Source: Lachnospiraceae bacterium (lineage in GTDB: Bacteria; Bacillota; Clostridia; Lachnospirales; Lachnospiraceae). From it: a stretch of DNA of 19,174 nucleotides. This document shows positions 1 to 7,425 of the stretch, one piece after another; the first letter of the stretch is position 1; the number at the start of each line of letters is the position of its first letter. Both the position numbers and the translations under genes were made by a program. Below the pieces are notes generated by a model. That model worked only from the letters and a program-made list of their open reading frames with translations. It was not told the origin of the DNA and searched no databases. Location of the stretch: contig JAEDFR010000037.1 in the NCBI GenBank assembly GCA_016297945.1, positions 1 through 19,174 on the forward strand, written 5' to 3'.

Positions 1-9
1 AATGTTTTA

Positions 10-41
10 GGATTGCGAGAGCACAAAGTGCGTAGCAATCC
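10..41. repeat. Imperfect hairpin downstream of the chemoreceptor/HD-GYP operon
   Basis: GGATTGC at 10-16 pairs with GCAATCC at 35-41, with an inner GCAC/GTGC stem (21-24 and 28-31) closing on a short loop. A second small dyad, TGGTAT/ATACCA, follows at 44-67. They lie 40-70 bp past the stop codon of the minus-strand gene ending at 82, where a terminator would be expected. No strong T-run follows on the minus strand, so the role (weak terminator or dispersed hairpin repeat) is undecided. Confidence 0.4.
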
Positions 42-81
42 GTTGGTATCATGGCTTCAAAATACCATTAGTAATTATTTC

Positions 82-315
82 TTACCCTTCCGCAAAATTG
101 ACTGTGACATAAAAACCTCTTGCATTTTCCACAATATCAACCACAGTCCCCTCTTTTACCGTCAGACGCTCACGAAAAGGAATATTCCCCGACATAGCTA
201 AGGATGGATCAATGGTATAATAATAACAACTCGGCAAAAGTCCCTCTGTTACTGTGACTTTATCTCCCACAGCAAGCAGTCCTTCCCGTTCCATTTTAAA
301 TTCCATTTCTCGCAT
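82..315 (-). CDS. Small beta-rich hypothetical protein
   Basis: I do not recognise this protein of about 77 residues. It has a charged N-terminal stretch followed by alternating hydrophobic/polar segments (VGDKVTV, GTVVDIVENARGFYVTVNF) that suggest a small beta-barrel such as an SH3-like fold; this is inference only. An ATG at 327 is in frame, but the ATG at 315 is preferred: GGAG lies 6 bp before it, while the upstream ATG has no spaced ribosome site. No signal peptide, membrane segment or cysteine pair suggesting metal binding is visible. It starts about 30 bp after the HD-GYP gene on the same strand, so it is probably the last gene of the chemoreceptor/HD-GYP transcript. A job in c-di-GMP signalling or motility is only guilt by association. 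Confidence 0.6.
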   Translation of the reverse strand: MREMEFKMEREGLLAVGDKVTVTEGLLPSCYYYTIDPSLAMSGNIPFRERLTVKEGTVVDIVENARGFYVTVNFAEG

Positions 316-348
316 GCTTAACTCCATCTTCTTTCTTGCCCTAAATCT

Positions 349-2433
349 TTAGTTAGCTACTGCTTCCCGCGCTTTTTGTATTTTGGGAAGTTCTTCCTCC
401 TCCAGCAATCTGGTAAACACTTCAATAATATTGGGGTCAAATTGCGTGCCCGCACATCGACGCAATTCCTTAATGGCATCTTCCTCCGGCATAGCGCGAT
501 GATAAGGACGGTCGTGCACCATAACATCATGGGAATCGACAGCCGAAATGATACGCGCCAACAGTGGGATATCTTCTCCCTTTAGTTTGTTAGGATAGCC
601 TGTTCCATCCCACTTTTCATGATGTGAAAGGATACAGTCCGCGATAGAAGATAACTCAGGTGATACATTTGCGATACGATATCCCTTGATCGTATGCTGC
701 TTCATAATTTCAAATTCTTCATCACTCAGCTTGCCTTTTTTAAGTAAAACCTGATGTGGAATCGCAACCTTACCGATATCATGCATAATAGCCAGAAGCT
801 CCAGCTTACCGATTTCCGTATCAGAAAGATCCAAGGCTTTTCCAAGTCGGGAAGCCATCTCTCTGGTTCTTTCCACATGTTCTTCTGTTTCATAATCGCT
901 TTCACTCAATGTCTGCTTCAGGGAATCAACTAACGAACTACTCATGGAGTTGTCACGGAGCATCTTCTTATTCTGCATACTGCTCTTTGCTTCCCCGAGA
1001 ATTTGTTCCATTGTTGTCACGGCATCTTCTTTAACCGCAACACCGTATTCAAGATGGATCAAAACATCACGCCCATAAAAGCCTTCCAAATCCTTTTTGA
1101 TATCTTCACAAATCTCGACTGCCTCATTGTGAGTAGTTTCTTCCAATACCGCCAGAACATCTCCACCTTCCAGCTTTGCGACATAGGCATCTTCACCGGC
1201 ATGCATTTTTACAAAATACGCAAGCTGTTTCATGACCGCATCACCATATTCGATGCCATAATGGTCATTAATCCGCTTCAAACCATTGATATTGCAAACT
1301 GCCACAGCAACCGGCCAATAACGTTTATTATCCCACTGCGGAACCTGTTGAAGGTAACTCTGCTTATTATACAAGCCCGTGAGCGGATCATATAACAGGG
1401 ATTTTTCCAGATTAAAATATGTATCGCTCATGGAAGTAATATCATGGAAAACAAAAATCTTACCAAGACTCCTTCCTTTGGCATCCGTCATACAACGATA
1501 TTTAATACTGTATGTATAATCCTCACCGTCAATTTTTGTGGTCCAGTCAAAATCCTGATCTGTATCAACCGGACGGAAACCGATAAAATTGCCACTGTTT
1601 ACAAATTCATCAATCGTCATGGAGCCAATATTAAAATGTGCATTTGGCATTACTTTTAAAATAGATTTGCTATAATCTGTCAGCCATCCGTCATAATCAA
1701 ATAAAATAACCGGTTCACTCAGATAATTCAAAATCATTCGCCTGGTAATGTTCATGGTAACCGCAGGCAGATATCGGAAAGTGTTGTAATACATTAACAT
1801 ACCGATAAAACAATATAAAACGGAAGATAAATCCAGAATCAAAAAATCAGCCTGATACAAATTCATCAAATTGACTGCAACCGCCAGCAAAATACCGAAA
1901 ATCAACATATAATATCGTTTCCAATACACTCTTGGCGTTTCCCCACACTTTAAAATCAGTAATGCCACAACAACCAAAATCATGGCAACAACAAAAATCG
2001 TATGATAATAAAATGGCGTGTTCGGAATATAGGTCAGGACATGCGTATCTGCAACTGTGGAATCAATATAGGATACGGTCATCTGATTATAAGGTTTCAG
2101 CAAAAAAAACACCATATCCACACCGGCTCCAATATACATACAGTATAATACAGCCTTTGGAACCTTTTGATTCCAACTGATAAACTCCAAAATATAATCA
2201 TAGAACAAAATGAGCATTATGTCCGTAATGATAAAAAACATGCTCATTGCATACGAACGTATGGTATCGTTATCCACTGTTAACTGGAATGAATAAAAAA
2301 CAACCAGCAAAAAAGTGGCAAGCATTACCTTGCCAATTTTTTTACCGATTGTGGTTCCTTTTTTATAAGCATTTAATAAAATCAGCGCAGCTATCAATGC
2401 GACTAAATAATACAACAGCGCTATGATTGACAT
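349..2433 (-). CDS. Membrane 7TM-PAS-GGDEF(degenerate)-HD-GYP protein, probable c-di-GMP phosphodiesterase
   Basis: About 694 residues. The first ~220 form seven hydrophobic segments like the N-terminal 7TM sensor of some histidine kinases. A PAS-like region follows (about 230-340), then a GGDEF-family domain from DPLTGLYNK whose active-site motif reads GGDVL instead of GGDEF, so diguanylate cyclase activity is unlikely. The C-terminal HD-GYP domain is intact by eye: MHDIGK, HTIKGYRI, SHHEKWDGTGYP, GTQFDP. Known HD-GYP domains hydrolyse c-di-GMP; a degenerate GGDEF often serves as a regulatory GTP/c-di-GMP sensor. The ATG at 2433 is chosen over the in-frame GTG at 2454 because GGGGGGA sits about 7 bp upstream of it. 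It begins about 44 bp after the chemoreceptor stop, so both are likely co-transcribed. Confidence 0.88.
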   Translation of the reverse strand: MSIIALLYYLVALIAALILLNAYKKGTTIGKKIGKVMLATFLLVVFYSFQLTVDNDTIRSYAMSMFFIITDIMLILFYDYILEFISWNQKVPKAVLYCMYIGAGVDMVFFLLKPYNQMTVSYIDSTVADTHVLTYIPNTPFYYHTIFVVAMILVVVALLILKCGETPRVYWKRYYMLIFGILLAVAVNLMNLYQADFLILDLSSVLYCFIGMLMYYNTFRYLPAVTMNITRRMILNYLSEPVILFDYDGWLTDYSKSILKVMPNAHFNIGSMTIDEFVNSGNFIGFRPVDTDQDFDWTTKIDGEDYTYSIKYRCMTDAKGRSLGKIFVFHDITSMSDTYFNLEKSLLYDPLTGLYNKQSYLQQVPQWDNKRYWPVAVAVCNINGLKRINDHYGIEYGDAVMKQLAYFVKMHAGEDAYVAKLEGGDVLAVLEETTHNEAVEICEDIKKDLEGFYGRDVLIHLEYGVAVKEDAVTTMEQILGEAKSSMQNKKMLRDNSMSSSLVDSLKQTLSESDYETEEHVERTREMASRLGKALDLSDTEIGKLELLAIMHDIGKVAIPHQVLLKKGKLSDEEFEIMKQHTIKGYRIANVSPELSSIADCILSHHEKWDGTGYPNKLKGEDIPLLARIISAVDSHDVMVHDRPYHRAMPEEDAIKELRRCAGTQFDPNIIEVFTRLLEEEELPKIQKAREAVAN

Positions 2434-2476
2434 GTCAGTTCCCCCCAAGTACACAGCATCCTATAATATACAATAT

Positions 2477-3979
2477 TTACTGCTGTTTTGCTAATTCCTC
2501 AGCCTGATCACTTAATGAAGAAACAATGTCAATTACCTGAGATACAATCTCTGTATTCTTTTCACTACTTGCATATGTTTCATGTGCATGAGCTGATACT
2601 TCTTCTGTAATAGCTGAAATATTCTGAATACTTTCCACAATGCCAGCATTTGCATCTGCTAACTGGGAAATGCTTCCATTTAATTCTGCAGAACTGTCTT
2701 CGATAAAGGCAGCATTTTTTTCGATCTTACTAAAACTGTCGGCTGCATTACCGGCACTTTCATTTTGCTGGCGATTCATGGAAATCAGATTATTTATCGC
2801 AGTAACAACCTCATTAAGCTCTTCAGAAATATTGTTAATCAACGTCTCAATCTCTTCGGTCGCTTCCTGTGTCTGGGCTGCCAACGAGGAAATCTCGGAT
2901 GCAACGACAGCAAAACCTTTTCCGGCTTCACCGGCTCTTGCAGCTTCAATGCTGGCATTTAATGACAATAACGAAGTCTGATCCGCAACATTGTTGATCA
3001 ATTCTACGATGGAATGCATCTGATTGGTATACTCGTCAAGCTCTGATAATTCTGTTTTTACGTGATTACCGGAGGCTTCTGTTGCGGCAACCTGCGAAAT
3101 CAGCAATTCAATGTCCGCATTACCTTTTTGAATTGCAACTTTTGTATTGGAAATGTTTTCTACAATATCATCCGCAGCCTTTTGGACATCAGATATGTGA
3201 TTTTGAATTTCTTCTGTTTTTAATAACTGTGTCTGAACAGACTCTGCAGTTTCTGTACTGCCGGCACTGACCTCCTCCATGGCGCCCAATGTATTGGAAA
3301 CGGATTCCCCAAGCTCTGTTATTTTACCACTGACAGTAAAAATACCCTTGGTAATGACTTTGGAAACAAATATGATATGTTCCAAAAGCTTCGCTGTCTT
3401 TTCCTGCTCCGTTTCAACCGTTTCAACCTTTTCCTTATTGCTGATATTTGTCGAACGGTTCACAACCATGGAATAAACTATAATGAAAAGTAAAGCAATA
3501 ATCTGAATCTCGACATCTGCCATATCCTTTGCACTTATGCCGCCACTTTTTACTATCGAAATAATTACCTGAATGATATTGAGTAAAATAGCCGCAGCGC
3601 CCGAAAGAATAGACAACTGCACTGAATTATACATGGTAATTGCCAGCATCATCGGCATCGCATAAGTAAATGCCAACTTAGAAGTGGTGGTAAAAATTAT
3701 AAACGCATATAAAACTCCGAACAATGCTACCAGCCACGAACGGAAATAACGATATTCGACATCTTTCTTTAAGGATAAAAACAAAACCGTTGCCGGAGCA
3801 ATAATCATCAAGGCTGTCAACAGAAAATAACCAAATGTTCTGCTGCCTTTAATCACTTCTAAAAAATAAGCCAAAAAGATTACAGTAACTTCCATTAGAT
3901 AACACAAATAGACCGTGCGATTGATTCGTGCTGTTTTACTTTCGTCCTTGTTTCCTTTAATAACCCCCAATAATTTCAC
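2477..3979 (-). CDS. Methyl-accepting chemotaxis protein with polytopic N-terminal membrane domain
   Basis: 500 residues. The N-terminal ~190 residues hold about six hydrophobic segments (for example TFGYFLLTALMII, FGVLYAFIIF and IIALLFIIVYSMVV) with little extracellular loop, unlike classical receptors with a periplasmic-type ligand domain; no HAMP domain is evident. The rest is a long coiled coil with the conserved hairpin tip NASIEAARAGEAGKGFAVVASEI, the CheA/CheW contact region. The ligand is therefore probably small, membrane-embedded or internal. The start is GTG at 3979 with GGAGG 7 bp upstream. An extended -10 (TGTTATAAT) about 90 bp upstream can serve as promoter. The c-di-GMP phosphodiesterase gene follows in the same direction after 22-44 bp, coupling chemosensing and second-messenger genes in one transcript. 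No che genes are in the window. Confidence 0.92.
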   Translation of the reverse strand: MKLLGVIKGNKDESKTARINRTVYLCYLMEVTVIFLAYFLEVIKGSRTFGYFLLTALMIIAPATVLFLSLKKDVEYRYFRSWLVALFGVLYAFIIFTTTSKLAFTYAMPMMLAITMYNSVQLSILSGAAAILLNIIQVIISIVKSGGISAKDMADVEIQIIALLFIIVYSMVVNRSTNISNKEKVETVETEQEKTAKLLEHIIFVSKVITKGIFTVSGKITELGESVSNTLGAMEEVSAGSTETAESVQTQLLKTEEIQNHISDVQKAADDIVENISNTKVAIQKGNADIELLISQVAATEASGNHVKTELSELDEYTNQMHSIVELINNVADQTSLLSLNASIEAARAGEAGKGFAVVASEISSLAAQTQEATEEIETLINNISEELNEVVTAINNLISMNRQQNESAGNAADSFSKIEKNAAFIEDSSAELNGSISQLADANAGIVESIQNISAITEEVSAHAHETYASSEKNTEIVSQVIDIVSSLSDQAEELAKQQ

Positions 3980-4065
3980 TTTCGTACCTCCGGTATATTA
4001 TTAATCTGATAGTATAATACCCTAAAAAACAATCTAAACCAGTATCATTCCATACTATTTCGTCT

Positions 4066-4074
4066 ATTATAACA
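4066..4074 (-). promoter_or_regulatory. Candidate extended -10 promoter for the chemoreceptor operon
   Basis: On the minus strand the sequence reads TGTTATAAT, a TGn extended -10 joined to a perfect TATAAT at 4066-4071, about 90 bp upstream of the GTG start. No good -35 is seen, which is tolerable for an extended -10. Weaker boxes (TATACT at 4011-4016, TATTAT at 4014-4019) lie closer and cannot be excluded. It lies just past the spoVAD stop codon. Confidence 0.45.
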
Positions 4075-4100
4075 TAATTGTAAAAAAATAAGAATATTTT

Positions 4101-5177
4101 TTACGAAAAAAATCCAGAACTTTCCAAACTTTCCAAAACAATTGCATGAGCAATCCCCAAAATAGGCTGACCTTCATTATAACTGGTTTTATTTAACAAC
4201 GCGCCGGTCGGAACAAACAGCACGCGGTTCCATTCATTTTTTTGCAATTTGGGCAGGATATATGCAGAAAGAACCGATGCCGCACATCCGCATCCGCTTC
4301 CGCCCGATTCCGTTCCCGGCTGTGACGGATCAAACATTTCCATTCCGCAATCGATATGCTTTTGTGAAATATCATACCCTTTTTCCTCCAAGAGATGAAA
4401 CAAAGCTTCCTGTCCAACCTTCCCTAAATCTCCGGTAATGATCTTGTCATAATCTTTGGGTAAGCGCTGAAAATCATTAAAGTTAGCCTCTATTACATCG
4501 GCGGCTGCCGGTGCCATACAGCATCCCATATTAAAGGTGTCTTTCATGTTCATGTCGACAATTTTTCCGACTGTAATCCCGCTAATGCAGGCATAAGGAT
4601 GTCCTCCCTTCTTTAGAGATACCAAAAAAGCTCCGCTTCCGGTTACGGTTCTGGTATAGCATGGGGGCCTCTGTCCACCATATTCCATTGGAAAGCGGAA
4701 TTCTTTTTCCGCACTTCCAAAATGACTGGACGTCACACAAATCACGTTTTCTGCAAACCCGCCACCCAAAATCATGCCGGCAAGAGCAAGTGCCTCGCCA
4801 CTGGTTGAACAGGCTCCGAATAGGCCAAAAAACGGAATATCCAATTCTTTAATACCAAAAGAAGATGCAATCGTCTGTCCAAGTAAATCCCCAGCCAGCA
4901 AAAAATGAATATTCTCTTTCTCTTCCTTCGCCTTTCCAAGCACCAGTGATACCGCTTCTTTTTGCAGGGTACTTTCGGCTTCTTCCCAGGTCTTGCATCC
5001 GAACATTTCATCTTCCCCAACCATATCAAAAAGTTCGCCCAAAGGACCGCTTCCTTCTTTTTGACCCACAATGGATGCACATTCGCGAATATACACAGGT
5101 CTGGGCATCTTTGCGCTCTGACTTCCAGCCACATGCATTGCATAATTCATAGTTTCTGTCGTTTGTTGATTATCCAT
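4101..5177 (-). CDS. spoVAD: Stage V sporulation protein AD (thiolase-fold, dipicolinic acid uptake into spores)
   Basis: About 358 residues from the ATG at 5177. Family hallmarks are ASIVGQKEGSGPLG near the N-terminus, DLLGQTIASSFG, the cysteine segment FGACSTSGEALALA, SSHFGSAEKEFRFPMEYG, TVTGSGAFLVS, TGDLGKVGQE and SGGSGCGCAASVLS. SpoVAD of Bacillus binds dipicolinic acid and acts with SpoVAC and SpoVAE in the forespore inner membrane. Here it is alone: neither spoVAC nor spoVAE flanks it. An in-frame ATG at 5240 would add 21 residues, but it lacks a ribosome site, and a sigma-G-like promoter lies between the two ATGs. The ATG at 5177 has GGATGG 9 bp upstream and fits the usual family length of about 340 residues. 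Downstream ATGs at 5150 and 5138 are alternative starts. Confidence 0.93.
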   Translation of the reverse strand: MDNQQTTETMNYAMHVAGSQSAKMPRPVYIRECASIVGQKEGSGPLGELFDMVGEDEMFGCKTWEEAESTLQKEAVSLVLGKAKEEKENIHFLLAGDLLGQTIASSFGIKELDIPFFGLFGACSTSGEALALAGMILGGGFAENVICVTSSHFGSAEKEFRFPMEYGGQRPPCYTRTVTGSGAFLVSLKKGGHPYACISGITVGKIVDMNMKDTFNMGCCMAPAAADVIEANFNDFQRLPKDYDKIITGDLGKVGQEALFHLLEEKGYDISQKHIDCGMEMFDPSQPGTESGGSGCGCAASVLSAYILPKLQKNEWNRVLFVPTGALLNKTSYNEGQPILGIAHAIVLESLESSGFFS

Positions 5178-5208
5178 ATCAAAACACCATCCAAATCTTT
5201 TTTTGATA

Positions 5209-5238
5209 TAGTATCTCAAACCGTTTGCGGAACTATTC
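5209..5238 (-). promoter_or_regulatory. Sigma-G-like forespore promoter of spoVAD
   Basis: On the minus strand GAATA (5234-5238) is followed after 18 bp by GATACTA (5209-5215). The Bacillus/Clostridium sigma-G consensus is GMATR, 17-18 bp, CATNHTA; the only mismatch is the first base of the -10. Position fits: initiation near 5202 would give a short leader with GGATGG (5187-5192) before the ATG at 5177. spoVAD is a known sigma-G target in Bacillus and clostridia, which raises plausibility. Confidence 0.55.
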
Positions 5239-5287
5239 ATATGAAAGTATTTTTACAATTAAATGTGATGAAAGCTTTGCATTAAAA

Positions 5288-5512
5288 AGTCGTCCTTACA
5301 TAAATTATATATCGCTGCCGCCTCATACTTCGGTTTTTAGCTTTTCTAAGCGGCATGCTCACAAAATTTATTAAATGCCCGGTTTCAAAACTCAGACTAC
5401 GTCTTCGGACAGTTGAAACCGGGCATTATTTTTGTTCGCTTATGTCGCCAAGAAAAGCACAAAACCTCGTAAAAGTCGGCGGCAGCGATATATAATTTAT
5501 GTAAGGACGACT
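5288..5512. repeat. Palindromic element, copy 1 (about 225 bp, intact)
   Basis: Starts AGTCGTCCTTACA and ends TGTAAGGACGACT. The outer 35 bp of the two arms are perfect inverted repeats, the middle parts are imperfect, and the centre is a strong hairpin, ATGCCCGGTTTCAA (5375-5388) with TTGAAACCGGGCAT (5413-5426) around a 24-nt loop. It contains no coding frame of note and no transposase. It lies 46 bp after the stop of the kinase gene and upstream of spoVAD. The central hairpin followed by TTATTTTTG could end transcription on either strand. No flanking direct duplication was found. It resembles a MITE or a large structured intergenic repeat. Confidence 0.85.
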
Positions 5513-5558
5513 GTATCCCCAAAAGGTTGCAAATAATAATATGTAAGAAAAGTTGCGA

Positions 5559-6926
5559 TTATTGCTCAGAAATAGCGGTTCCCATTTCTGTCATAATATC
5601 ATCAATCAACTGACTTTCGTGAATATTCGGATATTTAAAAGTCTTATATGCACGAACAACTTCTTTAATTTTCTGATACTCAAGCTGACGCAGGTACTCC
5701 GGATCTTCTTTTACAAAACGATCGTAAGCCGCCTTGTATTCAGGGCTTTCTTTATACTGTCTGACCACATCCCTAACAGCTTCATGCTCATCGTCATACT
5801 GTGATGCATCCACAAACAGTGCCGGGCTCGCATTGGCATTGGTCTGACGCTTAATAGCCTCTTTTACCTTATCTTTGGTATCCCCCTGCTTTTTGTAATT
5901 GCGTACTGCTTCAATTACTTTGGTGTATTCTTCGGTACTGACGTTTTTCCATGCATCGGTCTTGTAAATAGCGTCATACAACTCATCCATGCTCTGGAAA
6001 CGGTCTTCATTGTGAATCTCCAGACCTTTCATAATTGCAGCCTCAATATCCGGAGTAATCTTAATGCCATATTCGCTAGGCTTGTGTAAAACATCACCAA
6101 ATAAGCGATCCGTAACATCCAACGGCTTTGCACCGACAATACAACGATATATGGTCGCACACAATGCATAAATATCCGTCCAGGGTCCCTGATTTCCTTT
6201 GGTCCTTAGCTGCTCCGGCGGCGTATAGCCGGATTTTTTGAATACGGATATTGTCTTTTCGGGTTCGGATGAATTGGTACGTGCCGTACCAAAATCAATC
6301 AGATAGACACGGTTATTTTCATTGGAAATCATGATATTGTCCGGACTGATATCTCGATGGATAAATCCGCTGTCATGGATTTCTTTTAGAGCAAGCATAA
6401 TTGGCTCGATAATTTTCAAAGTCTCTTCTACCGTAATCTTTCCATCTGAATAATCCAACAATCTGCGAAGGGTCATTCCGTCGATGTAGTTCATAACCAG
6501 ATATGCAGTTCCGTTATCCTTAAAGAAATCCAGCACGGAAACAACTGCCGGTGTATTGCGGAATTTGGCCAGACGTTTTGCCTCGTCTAAGAAACGATCT
6601 CTTTGCTTAACAAAGAAATCCTCAGAATCGCCTTCATGTGGAATCACATTTGGCCCCGCTTTTTCACGGCTTGCAAAATTGCTTGGAAAGAATTCCTTAA
6701 TCGCAACCTGCGCATCCAGATTAATATCATAACCAATATATGTAATGCCAAAGCCCCCTTCACCGAGAACTTTGCCCATTAGGTATTTTTCTCTTAAAAA
6801 ACTGCCGACCGGTAAATAGCGCTCACTAAGCTTGATATCCGAAAACTGCTTTCCGCAACAATTACAGATACCCTGATCGTCTACTTCACCCTTCATACAG
6901 TTAAAACATATCTTACTAATGTCCAT
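5559..6926 (-). CDS. Cytoplasmic Ser/Thr protein kinase with N-terminal zinc ribbon
   Basis: 455 residues. An N-terminal zinc ribbon has C7-x2-C10 and C21-x2-C24. A Hanks-type kinase domain follows (about 45-325): glycine loop GEGGFG (55-60), VAIKEFF with the ATP lysine K77, E115 in helix C, catalytic HRDISPDN (190-197), DFGTAR (211-216) and YTPPEQ. All catalytic residues are present. There is no transmembrane segment and there are no PASTA repeats, so it is not a PrkC/PknB-type cell-wall sensor. The C-terminal ~130 residues are charged and carry three related short segments (EAVRNYKK, VVRQYKES, VVRAYKTF), possibly repeated helices. The start has AGGAG 7 bp upstream. No phosphatase or substrate gene is adjacent, so the target is unknown. 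Confidence 0.9.
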   Translation of the reverse strand: MDISKICFNCMKGEVDDQGICNCCGKQFSDIKLSERYLPVGSFLREKYLMGKVLGEGGFGITYIGYDINLDAQVAIKEFFPSNFASREKAGPNVIPHEGDSEDFFVKQRDRFLDEAKRLAKFRNTPAVVSVLDFFKDNGTAYLVMNYIDGMTLRRLLDYSDGKITVEETLKIIEPIMLALKEIHDSGFIHRDISPDNIMISNENNRVYLIDFGTARTNSSEPEKTISVFKKSGYTPPEQLRTKGNQGPWTDIYALCATIYRCIVGAKPLDVTDRLFGDVLHKPSEYGIKITPDIEAAIMKGLEIHNEDRFQSMDELYDAIYKTDAWKNVSTEEYTKVIEAVRNYKKQGDTKDKVKEAIKRQTNANASPALFVDASQYDDEHEAVRDVVRQYKESPEYKAAYDRFVKEDPEYLRQLEYQKIKEVVRAYKTFKYPNIHESQLIDDIMTEMGTAISEQ

Positions 6927-6955
6927 GGCATACTCCTACAGACTAATCTGATACC

Positions 6956-6984
6956 ATTATACCATAGCAAATTTTTTTTGCCAC
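6956..6984 (-). promoter_or_regulatory. Promoter of the zinc-ribbon kinase gene
   Basis: On the minus strand TGGTATAAT is an extended -10 with a perfect TATAAT at 6956-6961. GTGGCA lies 17 bp upstream (6979-6984) as a 4/6 match to -35. Initiation near 6949 leaves a leader of about 23 nt carrying AGGAG before the ATG at 6926. Confidence 0.6.
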
Positions 6985-7005
6985 ACTTTTATTATATCTT
7001 TTTCT

Positions 7006-7036
7006 CTTTTCGGATTCGTGTTCTAAATCCGAAAAG
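7006..7036. repeat. Perfect 11-bp hairpin upstream of the kinase promoter
   Basis: CTTTTCGGATT (7006-7016) pairs perfectly with AATCCGAAAAG (7026-7036) around a 9-nt loop. Neither strand has a T-run after it, so it does not look like a terminator. It ends about 22 bp upstream of the kinase -35 and could be an operator or an RNA structure. No function can be assigned. Confidence 0.45.
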
Positions 7037-7100
7037 GAATTAAATAAATTCAGATTATAGAATCTTCGAAATAAAAAATAATCAAAATAAATAGATAATC

Positions 7101-7145
7101 GAAAAAAATATCCCACATCGGATAAAATTATCCAATGTAGGATAT
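7101..7145 (-). terminator. Rho-independent terminator of glpK
   Basis: On the minus strand a long stem forms in three blocks: ATATCC/GGATAT, ACAT/ATGT and GGATAA/TTATCC (7108-7145), with two single mismatches and a 2-nt loop. It is followed by seven Ts (7101-7107 as A on the plus strand). It is the first strong terminator past the glpK stop, with palindromic element copy 2 in between. Confidence 0.75.
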
Positions 7146-7174
7146 CCTTTTGTTTATTCGCAACTTTTGATATA

Positions 7175-7409
7175 GCAAGTCGTCCTTACAGAAAATGATA
7201 TATCTTTGTCCGCCTCGTACTTCGGTTTTTAGCCCTTCTAAGCGGCATGCTCACAAATATTATTAAATGCCCGGTTTCAAAACTCAGACTACGTCTTCAG
7301 ACAGTTGAAACCGGGCATTCCTTTTGTTCGCTTATGCCGCTAAGAATGGCACAAAACCTCGTAAAAGCCGGCGGACAAAGATATATCATTTTCAATAAGG
7401 ACGACTTGC
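7175..7409. repeat. Palindromic element, copy 2 (about 235 bp, intact)
   Basis: Bounded by GCAAGTCGTCC and GGACGACTTGC. Same plan as the copy at 5288: outer inverted repeat, imperfect middle arms, and central hairpin ATGCCCGGTTTCAA (7267-7280) with TTGAAACCGGGCAT (7305-7318). The loop differs from copy 1 by one base. The outer arms differ from copy 1 (both arms have GATATATCTTTGTCCGCC where copy 1 has TATATATCGCTGCCGCC) yet still pair with each other. It lies 16 bp after the glpK stop, in the same orientation as copy 1. Confidence 0.85.
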
Positions 7410-7425
7410 ATCCCATATTATCAGC

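Noticed and set aside
1003..1395. Plus-strand open frame of 130 codons
   Set aside because: It lies wholly antisense to the GGDEF/HD-GYP gene, has no ribosome site and encodes no recognisable protein.
5288..7409. CRISPR array or insertion sequence made of the 225-235 bp repeats
   Set aside because: The copies are far apart and palindromic with no spacers, and contain no transposase frame; no target-site duplication was found at their ends.
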